Shown here piece by piece: positions 25,758 through 34,812 of a DNA stretch of 64,000 nt. The stretch's first letter is position 1. Each line of letters begins with the position of its first letter. Position numbers and translations under genes: made by a program. The stretch is from DASYQD01 sp036005845 (GTDB taxonomy: Bacteria > Acidobacteriota > Thermoanaerobaculia > Multivoradales > JAIOJS01). Under the pieces are notes generated by a model, which worked only from the letters and a program-made list of their open reading frames with translations, made no database searches and was not told the DNA's origin. The stretch is from NCBI GenBank assembly GCA_036005845.1, contig DASYQD010000150.1, positions 5,389 to 69,388 of the forward strand, written 5' to 3'.

Positions 25758-26039
25758 ATGACCGCGACCCAGATGTTCCGCAAGCTCATCGACCCCGCCG
25801 ACCCGGCGCAGGTCGACGAGTTCTACCAGAATTTCCGGCCGACCATCCCGATGGACCGCGCCCTCCTCTGCCTCGATTGCGAGGTCATCTTCGAGGCGGA
25901 GGGCACGCAGAAGTGTCCGGCCTGCGGCTCCAGCATGGCTTGGGCCATCGGGCGCGCCTTGAACCGCTCGGCCGATGGGCACGATGGACACGGCACCATC
26001 GACCGCCGCCTGCAACCGCTCGGTTCCCAGGCGCACTGA
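25758..26039 (+). CDS. Small zinc-ribbon protein
   Basis: 93 residues beginning MTATQMFRKLIDP, with a good ribosome site (GGAGG) upstream. It carries two CxxC pairs (CLDCEVIF, CPACGSS) spaced like a rubredoxin-type zinc ribbon, suggesting a metal- or nucleic-acid-binding accessory protein. No signal peptide. It is followed by a strong hairpin at 26083, so it appears to be a single-gene transcript or the end of one. Confidence 0.72.
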   Translation: MTATQMFRKLIDPADPAQVDEFYQNFRPTIPMDRALLCLDCEVIFEAEGTQKCPACGSSMAWAIGRALNRSADGHDGHGTIDRRLQPLGSQAH

Positions 26040-26082
26040 ACCGGCCGCTCGAAGCATCTGCATCGCTGACGAAATGGAACGC

Positions 26083-26114
26083 GCACCGGCCGTGACTTCG
26101 GGCACGGCCGGTGC
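26083..26114 (+). terminator. Probable hairpin terminator after the zinc-ribbon gene
   Basis: A perfect 12-base stem (26083-26094 with 26103-26114) with an 8-base loop containing CTTCGG. The stem is exceptionally stable. The T-rich tract after it is short (GTTCTC), so termination efficiency is uncertain. Confidence 0.6.
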
Positions 26115-26165
26115 GACGTTCTCGGCGTACGTTCCGCATCTGCCGGCGCGGTAGTCTCTCGCGCG

Positions 26166-27002
26166 ATGCCAGAGCGCCGCCGCAACCGCCGCTGGCCCCG
26201 CCAGCTCGAAGTGCGCTTCTGGAAGCAGGGCGAGGAGGGACAGGGCAGCCGCGCCATCTCCACCAACATCTCGCGCACCGGCATCTTCGTGCGCACGCAG
26301 ATGGTGCTGCCGAGCGGCACCCGCATGCGGCTGGCGGTGGGCCACGGCGGCCGCAGCTTCACCGTCGAAGGCGTGGTGATGCGCGCGCTGCGCTCGCCGG
26401 CGCACCTGCAGTCGGTGATGCCGTCGGGCATGGGTGTGCGCTTCGTGACCGCCGAGGAGTTGCTCGAGGAGCTGCTGCCCTCGATCGACTTCCAGGCCGA
26501 GGAGCGGATCCCGGGCGGCATCGGCGCGCCGACGTCGTCGGTCGTCATCGACACAGGGGCCAGCGAGGCGCCGCGGCCACCGTCAGGCGCCTTTCCCACC
26601 GCCGGCGCCGCGGCCACGCCACCGCCGCGCACTGCCGCTGCCGCGCCGCCACGACCGTCGGTCGCCGCGACGGCGGCCGCCGGCCGCGAGACGATCGAGC
26701 CGACCGCGCTCTTCCCGCTACGCTTCCGCGATCCCGACCAGTTCCGTCGTGTCTTCGACCGCGACGTGAAGACGGGCGGCCTCTTCATCCACACCAGCAA
26801 GCCGCCGTCGCTCGACGCGGTGATCTTGGTGGAAGTGGGCGTCGAGGGGCTCGCAGTACCGCCGGTGCGCCTGCAGGCGCGCGTGGTGCACCGCATGGAG
26901 TCGCCGCCGGACTCGCCTCCCGGCAACCTGCTCGCCGGCATGGGCGTGCAGTTCCTCGACGTCGCGCGCGCGGTGGAGCAGCTCCGCTCGCTGCTGCGCT
27001 GA
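26166..27002 (+). CDS. Protein with two PilZ domains
   Basis: 278 residues. The first PilZ-like module spans residues of about 1-110: it opens RRRNRR, then TNISRTGIF fits the (D/N)xSxxG half of the c-di-GMP-binding signature. A proline/alanine-rich linker (about 115-180) leads to a second module with DRDVKTGGLF and VVHRM. Such tandem PilZ proteins bind c-di-GMP or act as partners of motility or secretion machinery. With an EAL gene elsewhere in the window this is a candidate effector, although the second module lacks the full RxxxR motif. No membrane helix. Confidence 0.82.
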   Translation: MPERRRNRRWPRQLEVRFWKQGEEGQGSRAISTNISRTGIFVRTQMVLPSGTRMRLAVGHGGRSFTVEGVVMRALRSPAHLQSVMPSGMGVRFVTAEELLEELLPSIDFQAEERIPGGIGAPTSSVVIDTGASEAPRPPSGAFPTAGAAATPPPRTAAAAPPRPSVAATAAAGRETIEPTALFPLRFRDPDQFRRVFDRDVKTGGLFIHTSKPPSLDAVILVEVGVEGLAVPPVRLQARVVHRMESPPDSPPGNLLAGMGVQFLDVARAVEQLRSLLR

Positions 27003-27228
27003 GGCGAGCTGTCCCTGCGGCGGCGCGGCGCCGTCCTCTGCAGATGGCAAACAGCGCGCCCGCGGCGTCGCCGCCGCGCCGCTCCTAAGCCACTGCGGCG
27101 CTTATAGATACCGCTGCTGTCGCCGCCGTGGCACTGCCGTTGCTCTCGCGCGTCGCAGCGGACCGTTCGCCCGCGCGAACACAACCACAGGACATGACCC
27201 CTCGACACCGAAGGGAGAGGAGACGGCG

Positions 27229-27972
27229 ATGAAGCGATCGTGGTGGGTGGGTGCAGCTTTGCTGGTTCTTCTGGCCGCCGCCGCGCTGCCGGCGGAGGCG
27301 CAGCGCTACGGCCGCCGCGGGCGCGGCTACGACCGCGGCTACGAGCACTACGGCAACGAGCAGTCGGTGCGCCTGCGCCTCGGGCTGTTCACTCCGGACG
27401 GCGACTCCAACTTCTTCGACGACAACGCGACCGACTTCACCGGCGACGTCAAGGACTTCGAAGACGTCGACGGCGGCATCGACTACGTGATCGGCCTGCA
27501 GCGCAACTTCGGTCTCATGCTCTCCGCCGACTACTTCGAGGGGCAGCAGGACCAGTCGTACCGCAACTTCACCGACAACCGCGGCAACCGCATCAGCCAC
27601 ACGACGACGCTCGAGATCACGCCGGTCACCGTCGGGCTGGTGGTGAAGCTGGCTCCCGAGCAGGCGCCGGTGGTGCCCTACGTCGGGGGCGGCGGCGGCA
27701 TCTACGCCTGGCGCTACCGCGAATCGGGCGACTTCATCGACTTCAACGGCGCGACGTTGCCGGTCTTCACCGACACGCTCGAGGACACCGGCGCCGCGCT
27801 CGGCTACTACGTGCTGGCGGGGCTCGAGGTGCCGATCTCGCCCTACTTCTCGTTCTTCGCCGAGGGGCGCTGGGACAAGGCCGACGACGAGCTGGGCGGC
27901 GACTTCGACGGTCTCGGCAAGCTCGACCTGTCGGGGCGGCGCGTGATGGGCGGTTTGGCTTGGCGTTTCTGA
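27229..27972 (+). CDS. Outer-membrane beta-barrel protein
   Basis: 247 residues with a signal peptide (MKRSWWVGAALLVLLAAAALPAEAQ). The mature part is rich in alternating hydrophobic residues and Gly/Tyr/Asp loops, such as VRLRLGLFT and YYVLAGLEVPI, and ends GLAWRF; a C-terminal aromatic residue is the BAM recognition signal for outer-membrane barrels. It looks like an OmpW or outer_membrane_beta-barrel family porin. The ribosome site AGGAGA lies nine bases before ATG 27229. Confidence 0.82.
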   Translation: MKRSWWVGAALLVLLAAAALPAEAQRYGRRGRGYDRGYEHYGNEQSVRLRLGLFTPDGDSNFFDDNATDFTGDVKDFEDVDGGIDYVIGLQRNFGLMLSADYFEGQQDQSYRNFTDNRGNRISHTTTLEITPVTVGLVVKLAPEQAPVVPYVGGGGGIYAWRYRESGDFIDFNGATLPVFTDTLEDTGAALGYYVLAGLEVPISPYFSFFAEGRWDKADDELGGDFDGLGKLDLSGRRVMGGLAWRF

Positions 27973-28010
27973 GCCGCTTGCCCTGAGCGGGCTGGCATCA
28001 ACCCGGGTGT

Positions 28011-28016
28011 TACACT
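28011..28016 (+). promoter_or_regulatory. Putative -10 box before the bacilliredoxin gene
   Basis: TACACT followed by GC, 48 bases before ATG 28064; same motif as before several other genes. The start is preceded by an AGGAGG ribosome site. Confidence 0.35.
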
Positions 28017-28063
28017 GCCTCCTGGCCGCCGCGCGCTGATCGCGTGGCGCCAGGAGGTTTCCC

Positions 28064-28504
28064 ATGCCCTACTCGAACATGCTCGTCAAGCCGATGCGCG
28101 AGGAGCTCTCCTCCGCCGGCGTCGAAGAGCTGCTGACTCCCGCCGACGTCGACCGCTGGATGGGCCAGCGCGAAGGCACGGCGCTGTTGATCGTCAACTC
28201 GGTGTGCGGCTGCGCCGCGGGCGCCGCGCGGCCGGGAATCCGCGCCGCCCTGCAGGGCCCGGCGCGCCCGGACCGCATCGCCAGCGTCTTCGCCGGCCAG
28301 GACCTGGAGGCCACCGCCAAGGCGCGCGCCTACTTCGCCGACATCCCACCCAGCAGCCCGTCGATGGCGCTCTACAAAGACGGCGAGCTCGTCTACTTCG
28401 TGCCGCGCCACCGCATCGAGGGGCGCATGGCCGAAGAGGTCGCCGGCGACCTGACGCAGGCCTTCGAGCGCTGGTGCGTCGCCGAGACCGCTGCCTCGCG
28501 GTAG
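28064..28504 (+). CDS. Bacilliredoxin BrxA/BrxB family protein
   Basis: 146 residues. The motif SVCGCAAGAARPG near residue 46-58 is the defining CGC bacilliredoxin active site, and the protein length matches the family. These enzymes remove bacillithiol from mixed disulfides on proteins in organisms that use bacillithiol as thiol cofactor; bacillithiol use by this organism is an inference from this gene alone. ATG 28064 has an AGGAGG ribosome site. Confidence 0.92.
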   Translation: MPYSNMLVKPMREELSSAGVEELLTPADVDRWMGQREGTALLIVNSVCGCAAGAARPGIRAALQGPARPDRIASVFAGQDLEATAKARAYFADIPPSSPSMALYKDGELVYFVPRHRIEGRMAEEVAGDLTQAFERWCVAETAASR

Positions 28505-28517
28505 TCGCGGCTGGCGA

Positions 28518-28793
28518 GTGGGCACCTTCCACAACGACAAGGGCGAGCTCCACGGCATCACCGTGGTGGTGGACACCGACGGACCCGAAGTGTTCGTCGG
28601 CCGCTGTCACGAGGTGACGCCGCAGGGCGTCGTGCTGCTCGACGTCGACGTACACAGCGCCGGCGACGGCGCGCCGAGCAAGGACGAGTGGGTGAAGCGC
28701 GCGGCACGTTTCGGCGTCTGGGGCAAGCACCGGCACCTCGTCGTGCCGCGCGAGCGGGTCGCCTCGATTCGACGCCTCGGTGACGTGGAGTAA
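28518..28793 (+). CDS. Conserved hypothetical small protein
   Basis: 91 residues from GTG 28518. It has a compact beta-rich pattern (GITVVVDTDGPEVFVGRCHEV) and a basic stretch GKHRHLVVPRERV. I do not recognise the family. It lies 13 bases after the bacilliredoxin stop and six bases before pruA, so it is probably co-transcribed. Not signal-bearing and likely cytoplasmic. Confidence 0.65.
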   Translation: MGTFHNDKGELHGITVVVDTDGPEVFVGRCHEVTPQGVVLLDVDVHSAGDGAPSKDEWVKRAARFGVWGKHRHLVVPRERVASIRRLGDVE

Positions 28794-28799
28794 GTCCGC

Positions 28800-30428
<1,629 letters not shown>

Positions 30429-30521
30429 CCCGGAGGCATGGCCGACGAGGCGCACGGGCGGCCGTAAGCACCGCGCGCCGAGAGCGACTCGACGCAGGGC
30501 GCGGCGACGAGCGCCAGCGCG

Positions 30522-31334
30522 CTACAGGACCGTGAGCACGCGAGTGCCGCTGTTCCAGCGCGTCTTGCGCCCGAGCGCCGTGGCCACCGCCATGACGTCG
30601 ACCCAGTCCGTCGCATCGAGAGTGTCGATCGCGACCGGGTTGCCATTGGCGAGCAGCAGCGAGCTGGCACCGGCGGCCGGAGCGGCGAGCCCGAGCTTCG
30701 CCGCCACCGCGCCGGCCGGCGCGTAGACGCCTTCGTTGACGAGCCGCGCGTCTCCGATCTTCTTGCCTTCGAAGACGACGCTGGCGAGCACCGGCGCCTC
30801 GACCGCCTCGCTCGCGGCCTGCAGCCGCGCCTGCACCAGCGTGCGGAAGTAGGTGCCCACCTGGGTGATGCTCCACGACGGCTGCCAGGGCAGCACCATG
30901 GGGTCCCACTTGCCCTTTTGCGCGATGCTCAATTGAACCTGGACCTCGCCATGGCCGAGCACCGTTTGCGGCGTCACCGGCAGCGAGTAGGCGCGGCAGA
31001 CCTCGGCGGCGATGTCCGCAAGGCGCAGCCACTGCGATTCGAGCATGGGAAACGAGCCGGGGTGAAACGGGCTCTGAACCGCGTTGAACATGGCGCAGAC
31101 GGCGATGCCGATGGCGCCGGTGTTGGCGCCGAGCGTGTGCGCCGCGTAGATGCCGTCGTCGGTGCTGACGTTGTCGGCGATCGAATGGCGGCCGCGCACC
31201 ACCTTGCCGTCGGCCTCGACGAGGAAGTGGTAGTGCTCCTTGTCGAGCGAGCTCGCCTTGTACGCGCCCGCCGTCCAGTGGCAGATGACGCGCCGCATCG
31301 AGCAGTTCGGCAACCAGGCGGGATCGAGGATCAT
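30522..31334 (-). CDS. N-acetylmuramoyl-L-alanine amidase-like protein with C-terminal copper-amine-oxidase-like domain
   Basis: 270 residues. The amidase_2/PGRP-type zinc ligands are visible: His in CHWTAGAY, the His-containing HTLG block, and the downstream GHGEVQ/KGKWDP segment. The C-terminal about 80 residues (DARLVNEGVYAPAGAVAAKLG ... SGTRVLTVL) match the copper amine oxidase N-terminal-like module that often occurs in wall-binding proteins. No signal peptide is evident, as in phage-type endolysins, so export or lysis-linked release is unexplained. ATG 31334 is preferred over GTG 31340 because GGAGGT sits four bases before it. The 80 bases downstream of the SDR gene show nothing notable. 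Confidence 0.82.
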   Translation of the reverse strand: MILDPAWLPNCSMRRVICHWTAGAYKASSLDKEHYHFLVEADGKVVRGRHSIADNVSTDDGIYAAHTLGANTGAIGIAVCAMFNAVQSPFHPGSFPMLESQWLRLADIAAEVCRAYSLPVTPQTVLGHGEVQVQLSIAQKGKWDPMVLPWQPSWSITQVGTYFRTLVQARLQAASEAVEAPVLASVVFEGKKIGDARLVNEGVYAPAGAVAAKLGLAAPAAGASSLLLANGNPVAIDTLDATDWVDVMAVATALGRKTRWNSGTRVLTVL

Positions 31335-31419
31335 CGCCACCTCCGCGGTTGAGCATGAGCTCCACCTAAGAGACGGACGCGGCGCGCCGGTTTCCCCGAC
31401 GTTCTGTCCGCGACAGCGG

Positions 31420-32211
31420 CTACATCAACGACTTGACGTAACCACCGTCGACGGTGATGGCCTGGCCGGTGAGATACGACGCCGCCGGCGAGCAGAGGAA
31501 GGCGACCACTTCGGCGATCTCGTGCGGCTCGGCGAGGCGGCCGGCGGGCACCGCCGCCGCCCACTCGGCGAGCACCTCCTCGGCCTTGCGGCCGGTGCGC
31601 AGCGAGGCGGCCTGCGCCAACTCCTCCTGGCGATCGGTGCGGGTGTAGCCGGGCAGCACGCTGTTGACGGTGATGCCGTCGCGCGCCACTTCCTGCGACA
31701 GCGTCTTGAGATAGCCGACGACCGCGGGCCGCAGCGTGTTGGAGAGCGCCAGGTTGGGGATCGGCTGCCGCGCCGACACCGAGTTGAGCGCCACGATGCG
31801 TCCCCAGCCGCGCTTGCGCATGCCGGGCAGCACCAGCGAGCAGAGCCGCGGCACGAAGAGCAGGCAGAGATTGATCGCCTCCTGCCAGTCCTGCTCCTCG
31901 AGATCGACGGCGCGCTTGCTCGGCGGGCCGCCGCCGTTGGCGACCAGCACGTCGACCGCGCCGACGGTGCCCTCGGCTTGCTGCACCAGCCGCTTCAATG
32001 ACTCCGCCGAACGCACGTCGACGACACATGCTTCCACCTGCGCGCCTTCGGCAGCCAGCTCGTTGTGGGCGCGCTCGAGCTTGGCCCCGCCGCGGCTGGC
32101 GATGACGATCTTGGCGCCGCGCTGCGCCAGCGCCCGCGCGGTGGCGAACCCCATACCGCTGCTGGCGCCGGTGAGCAGCGCCACCTTCCCCTCCAGGCTC
32201 CACTTGCTCAT
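31420..32211 (-). CDS. Short-chain dehydrogenase/reductase-like protein with altered active site
   Basis: 263 residues starting MSKWSLEGKVALLTGASSGMG, the TGxxxGxG cofactor motif of SDRs, with NGGG in the NAG position. By alignment with FabG-type SDRs the catalytic Tyr-x-x-x-Lys is replaced: the segment reads LSNTLRPAVVGYLKTL, putting Ser at the Tyr site and Arg at the Lys site. The NSVSARQ block keeps the catalytic Ser. It could therefore be a non-catalytic or differently acting member. Encoded 64 bases downstream of the 3-hydroxyacyl-CoA dehydrogenase gene, same strand. Confidence 0.85.
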   Translation of the reverse strand: MSKWSLEGKVALLTGASSGMGFATARALAQRGAKIVIASRGGAKLERAHNELAAEGAQVEACVVDVRSAESLKRLVQQAEGTVGAVDVLVANGGGPPSKRAVDLEEQDWQEAINLCLLFVPRLCSLVLPGMRKRGWGRIVALNSVSARQPIPNLALSNTLRPAVVGYLKTLSQEVARDGITVNSVLPGYTRTDRQEELAQAASLRTGRKAEEVLAEWAAAVPAGRLAEPHEIAEVVAFLCSPAASYLTGQAITVDGGYVKSLM

Positions 32212-32274
32212 GGGCGCGAATCCTAGCCCGACTGGCGATGCGTGTCGCAAGCGCGCCGGGCACGCGCAACGCGA

Positions 32275-33150
32275 TCAGCCGATGCGGTTGCCTTCCTCGT
32301 CGTAGACGTACACGCCCTTGCCGCTCTTCCTCCCCAGCCGCCCCGCCTTGACGTACTGCGCGAGCAGGTTGGCCGGCCGGTAGGTCTCGCCGAGCGTCGC
32401 ATGCAGGTGTTGCAGGATCGAATAGCGGACGTCGAGCCCCACGAGATCGACCATCTCGAATGGTCCCATCGGGTGGTTGAGCCCGAGCTTGAGCGCCTTG
32501 TCGATGTCCTCCGCCGAGGCGACGCCGGTCTCCAGCATGCGGAAGGCCTCGTTGCCGATCAGCGCGTTGATGCGCGAGGTGACGAAGCCTGGCGCCTCGC
32601 GCACGACCACGACCTCCTTGCCCATGCGCGCCGCCACCTCGGCCATCGCGGCCAGCGTCGCCTCGCTGGTCTCCAGGCCGCGCACCAGCTCGACGAGCTT
32701 CATCAGGTGCACGGGGTTGAAGAAGTGCATGCCGGCGAAGCGGTCGGCGCGGCCCGAGGCGGCGGCGATCTCGGTGATCGAGAGGCCCGAGGTGTTGGAG
32801 GCGAACAGCGTCTCGGCCGGACAGGCCTTCGCCACGGCCGCGAAGGTCTCCACTTTGAGCGGCATCTGCTCGGGCACCGCCTCGATGACGAGGTCGGCGT
32901 CGGCGACCGCTGTGCCCAGATCGTTCTCGAACGCGAGCCGCCCGCGCGCCGCTTCGGCGTCGGCGGCCGCCACCTTCCCCAGCTTGACGCCCTTCTCGAG
33001 GTTGCGCTCGACGTTCTGCCGCGCCTTGTCGAGCATGCCGGCGGCGACGTCGAACAAGTGGGTCGCGTAGCCGCCCTGCGCCGCCACCTGGGCGATGCCC
33101 CGCCCCATGGTGCCCGCGCCGAGCACCGCTATGGTCGAGATCGATTTCAT
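32275..33150 (-). CDS. 3-hydroxyacyl-CoA (3-hydroxybutyryl-CoA) dehydrogenase
   Basis: 291 residues. Rossmann motif AVLGAGTMGRGIAQV, then LVIEAVPE and ASNTSGLSI, and the catalytic His in GMHFFNPVHLMKLVELV, are standard for the single-domain HBDH/PaaH family. It would oxidise 3-hydroxyacyl-CoA with NAD in beta-oxidation or butanoyl metabolism. It precedes the atypical SDR and follows a ferritin-like gene nine bases upstream on the same strand, so the three are a likely transcription unit. Confidence 0.93.
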   Translation of the reverse strand: MKSISTIAVLGAGTMGRGIAQVAAQGGYATHLFDVAAGMLDKARQNVERNLEKGVKLGKVAAADAEAARGRLAFENDLGTAVADADLVIEAVPEQMPLKVETFAAVAKACPAETLFASNTSGLSITEIAAASGRADRFAGMHFFNPVHLMKLVELVRGLETSEATLAAMAEVAARMGKEVVVVREAPGFVTSRINALIGNEAFRMLETGVASAEDIDKALKLGLNHPMGPFEMVDLVGLDVRYSILQHLHATLGETYRPANLLAQYVKAGRLGRKSGKGVYVYDEEGNRIG

Positions 33151-33159
33151 GGGTTCCCT

Positions 33160-33819
33160 CTAAGACACCGGGATCGGGTGCATCCCGGTCGATTTTTCAG
33201 CCAGCGTGCGCAGCTCGTCGGCGATGGCGAGCGTGTTGCGCGCCGCCGCTGCCGCGAGCTCCTGCAACTCCTCCGTGGTGCACAGCTTCTCGAGGATGCC
33301 GCGCGCCAGCTCGTGGTGCTTGACCTCCTCGGGCTGGATGACGTCGCGGTAGAGGCGCGCCGTGTTCGCGTCGCCCGCCGCGTCGCAAAGCGCGATGAAC
33401 TGCGCGTTGCGCACCTTGGCGATCGCTTCGCGCGCGAAGGGGCCGGCCGACACCCGCTCGACGGTCGAGCGCAGGCCGCGCAGGTACTGGTAGAGCGGGC
33501 TGTAGCCCTCGGCCAGCGGCTCGAACCTGCCGAGGTCCTCGCCCAGCTCGCCGAGGCGACCGCAGATGAGCGCGTAGTGCTTCATCTCGTCGCCGCACTG
33601 CTCGGCGAGCAGCAGCTTGACGTCGATCTCCGGCGTGGTCGGCATCCACAAGCCGGCCAGCTCGCTCGCTTCGAGCTCGCTCTTCAAGGCCAGCCGCAGC
33701 AGCGTGCGCACCTCGACCTGCCCTTGTGACTCCGCCTCGAGCGTCTCCTGCTCGCCGAGGCGGGCGAAGAGCGCCTCCATCTCGGCCACCAGCCCGGCGA
33801 TGAACTCCCTGCCGTCCAT
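33160..33819 (-). CDS. Ferritin-like di-iron protein
   Basis: 219 residues starting at ATG 33819 with a GGAGGGG ribosome site. The predicted four-helix bundle has metal-ligand patterns ELEASE, CGDEMKHY (ExxH) and PEEVKHHE (ExxH), as in ferritin-like carboxylate di-iron enzymes such as MiaE-like hydroxylases. No export signal. Its role in the fatty-acid gene cluster is unknown; a hydroxylase or an oxygen-sensing protein are options. It is divergent from the hypothetical secreted gene with 50 bases between starts. Confidence 0.75.
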   Translation of the reverse strand: MDGREFIAGLVAEMEALFARLGEQETLEAESQGQVEVRTLLRLALKSELEASELAGLWMPTTPEIDVKLLLAEQCGDEMKHYALICGRLGELGEDLGRFEPLAEGYSPLYQYLRGLRSTVERVSAGPFAREAIAKVRNAQFIALCDAAGDANTARLYRDVIQPEEVKHHELARGILEKLCTTEELQELAAAAARNTLAIADELRTLAEKSTGMHPIPVS

Positions 33820-33854
33820 GGTCCCCTCCGATCGCCCGCGATCGTACACCGCGG

Positions 33855-33860
33855 TATGCT
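33855..33860 (+). promoter_or_regulatory. Putative -10 box before the 33870 gene
   Basis: TATGCT followed by GC, nine bases before GTG 33870; leaderless-type spacing. Confidence 0.3.
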
Positions 33861-33869
33861 GCTCCCACC

Positions 33870-34754
33870 GTGCGGCAGCGCTCCTGGTGGGTGGCGGCGA
33901 CGATGGCGAGCTTCGCGCTCGCGGCGGTGGCGGTGCCGCTCCTCGCGCGCGCACCGGCGGCGGGCGATGACGCCACCTCGGTGGTGACCCCCGCCCTCCC
34001 CGAGCAGCTCCTCGCCCAGCTTCTGCTGCTCTCCGACGACGCCTGCGAGGTGCTCTACGTGCCGGGCACGCTCGACCGCGCCGCGCACGTCGAGCTCTGG
34101 CTGCGTAGCCTGGCCGTCGGTGCCGCGCGCCGCACGCGGCACCCGGCGCGCGTCGTCGGCGTCGTGCTCGGCCGCGACGAATGGCAGCAGGCGCGGCTGC
34201 CTTGTCCTTACGGAGTGCCCTGCCGCGCCGGCGTGCGGGTGGTGGCGCTGCCGGCGGCCGGCGACTCCGGCACGGTGACGCTCTGGCAGCAGCTCATCGG
34301 CACGCTGCCGCAGCTCGGCGGCACGCCGCTGATGGGCACCGCCGACGAGGCGGCGAGCCTGGCGCCGGCGGATGCGTACGCGAGCCTCGTGGCGTCGCGC
34401 GACCTCGTCACCGCCGCGGGCTTCGCTGGCGACGAGCCGTGGATCGTCGACGTGCTGGCGCATGCGGTCAGCCTCGACGGGGCGCGGCTGGCGCGCTCGG
34501 GGCGCGAGGCGGACCTCGACGGTTTCTGGGGCGGAGTGCGGCGCCGCTACGGACCGCAGGGCATCGCGCCCGCCGACGCGCTGGCGGCAGAGCTGCGCCA
34601 GCAGGCGAAGCTCTACTTCGCCGCCGAGACGCTGCTGGGCGCCGAGGGCAAAGTGCCGGTGCGCGCGCTGCACAAGCTGCAGGACAAGGGCGGCGGGCGC
34701 CTGCGCGCGGCCGACCTGCGTGCCGCCTGGCCGAACGCGCTCGGCGGATTGTAG
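33870..34754 (+). CDS. Hypothetical secreted protein
   Basis: 294 residues from GTG 33870, with a clear signal peptide (MASFALAAVAVPLLA). The mature protein has an acidic start, cysteine-containing CPYGVPC, and the HAVSLDGARL segment that hints at a peptidase-like centre, but no complete catalytic motif. I could not assign a family. It stands between the divergent ferritin-like gene and the FadJ gene. Confidence 0.68.
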   Translation: MRQRSWWVAATMASFALAAVAVPLLARAPAAGDDATSVVTPALPEQLLAQLLLLSDDACEVLYVPGTLDRAAHVELWLRSLAVGAARRTRHPARVVGVVLGRDEWQQARLPCPYGVPCRAGVRVVALPAAGDSGTVTLWQQLIGTLPQLGGTPLMGTADEAASLAPADAYASLVASRDLVTAAGFAGDEPWIVDVLAHAVSLDGARLARSGREADLDGFWGGVRRRYGPQGIAPADALAAELRQQAKLYFAAETLLGAEGKVPVRALHKLQDKGGGRLRAADLRAAWPNALGGL

Positions 34755-34812
34755 CCACGCTTCCGGCGCGCCTCGCGCCAGTGAGTAAGATCGCCGGCGG
34801 AGGTGCCGAGCG

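Noticed and set aside
23057..25789. Long open frame of about 900 codons on the minus strand opposite leuS
   Set aside because: It is an antisense shadow of a GC-rich gene: Arg/Ala/His/Val-rich with no domain, and the plus strand encodes a complete leucyl-tRNA synthetase.
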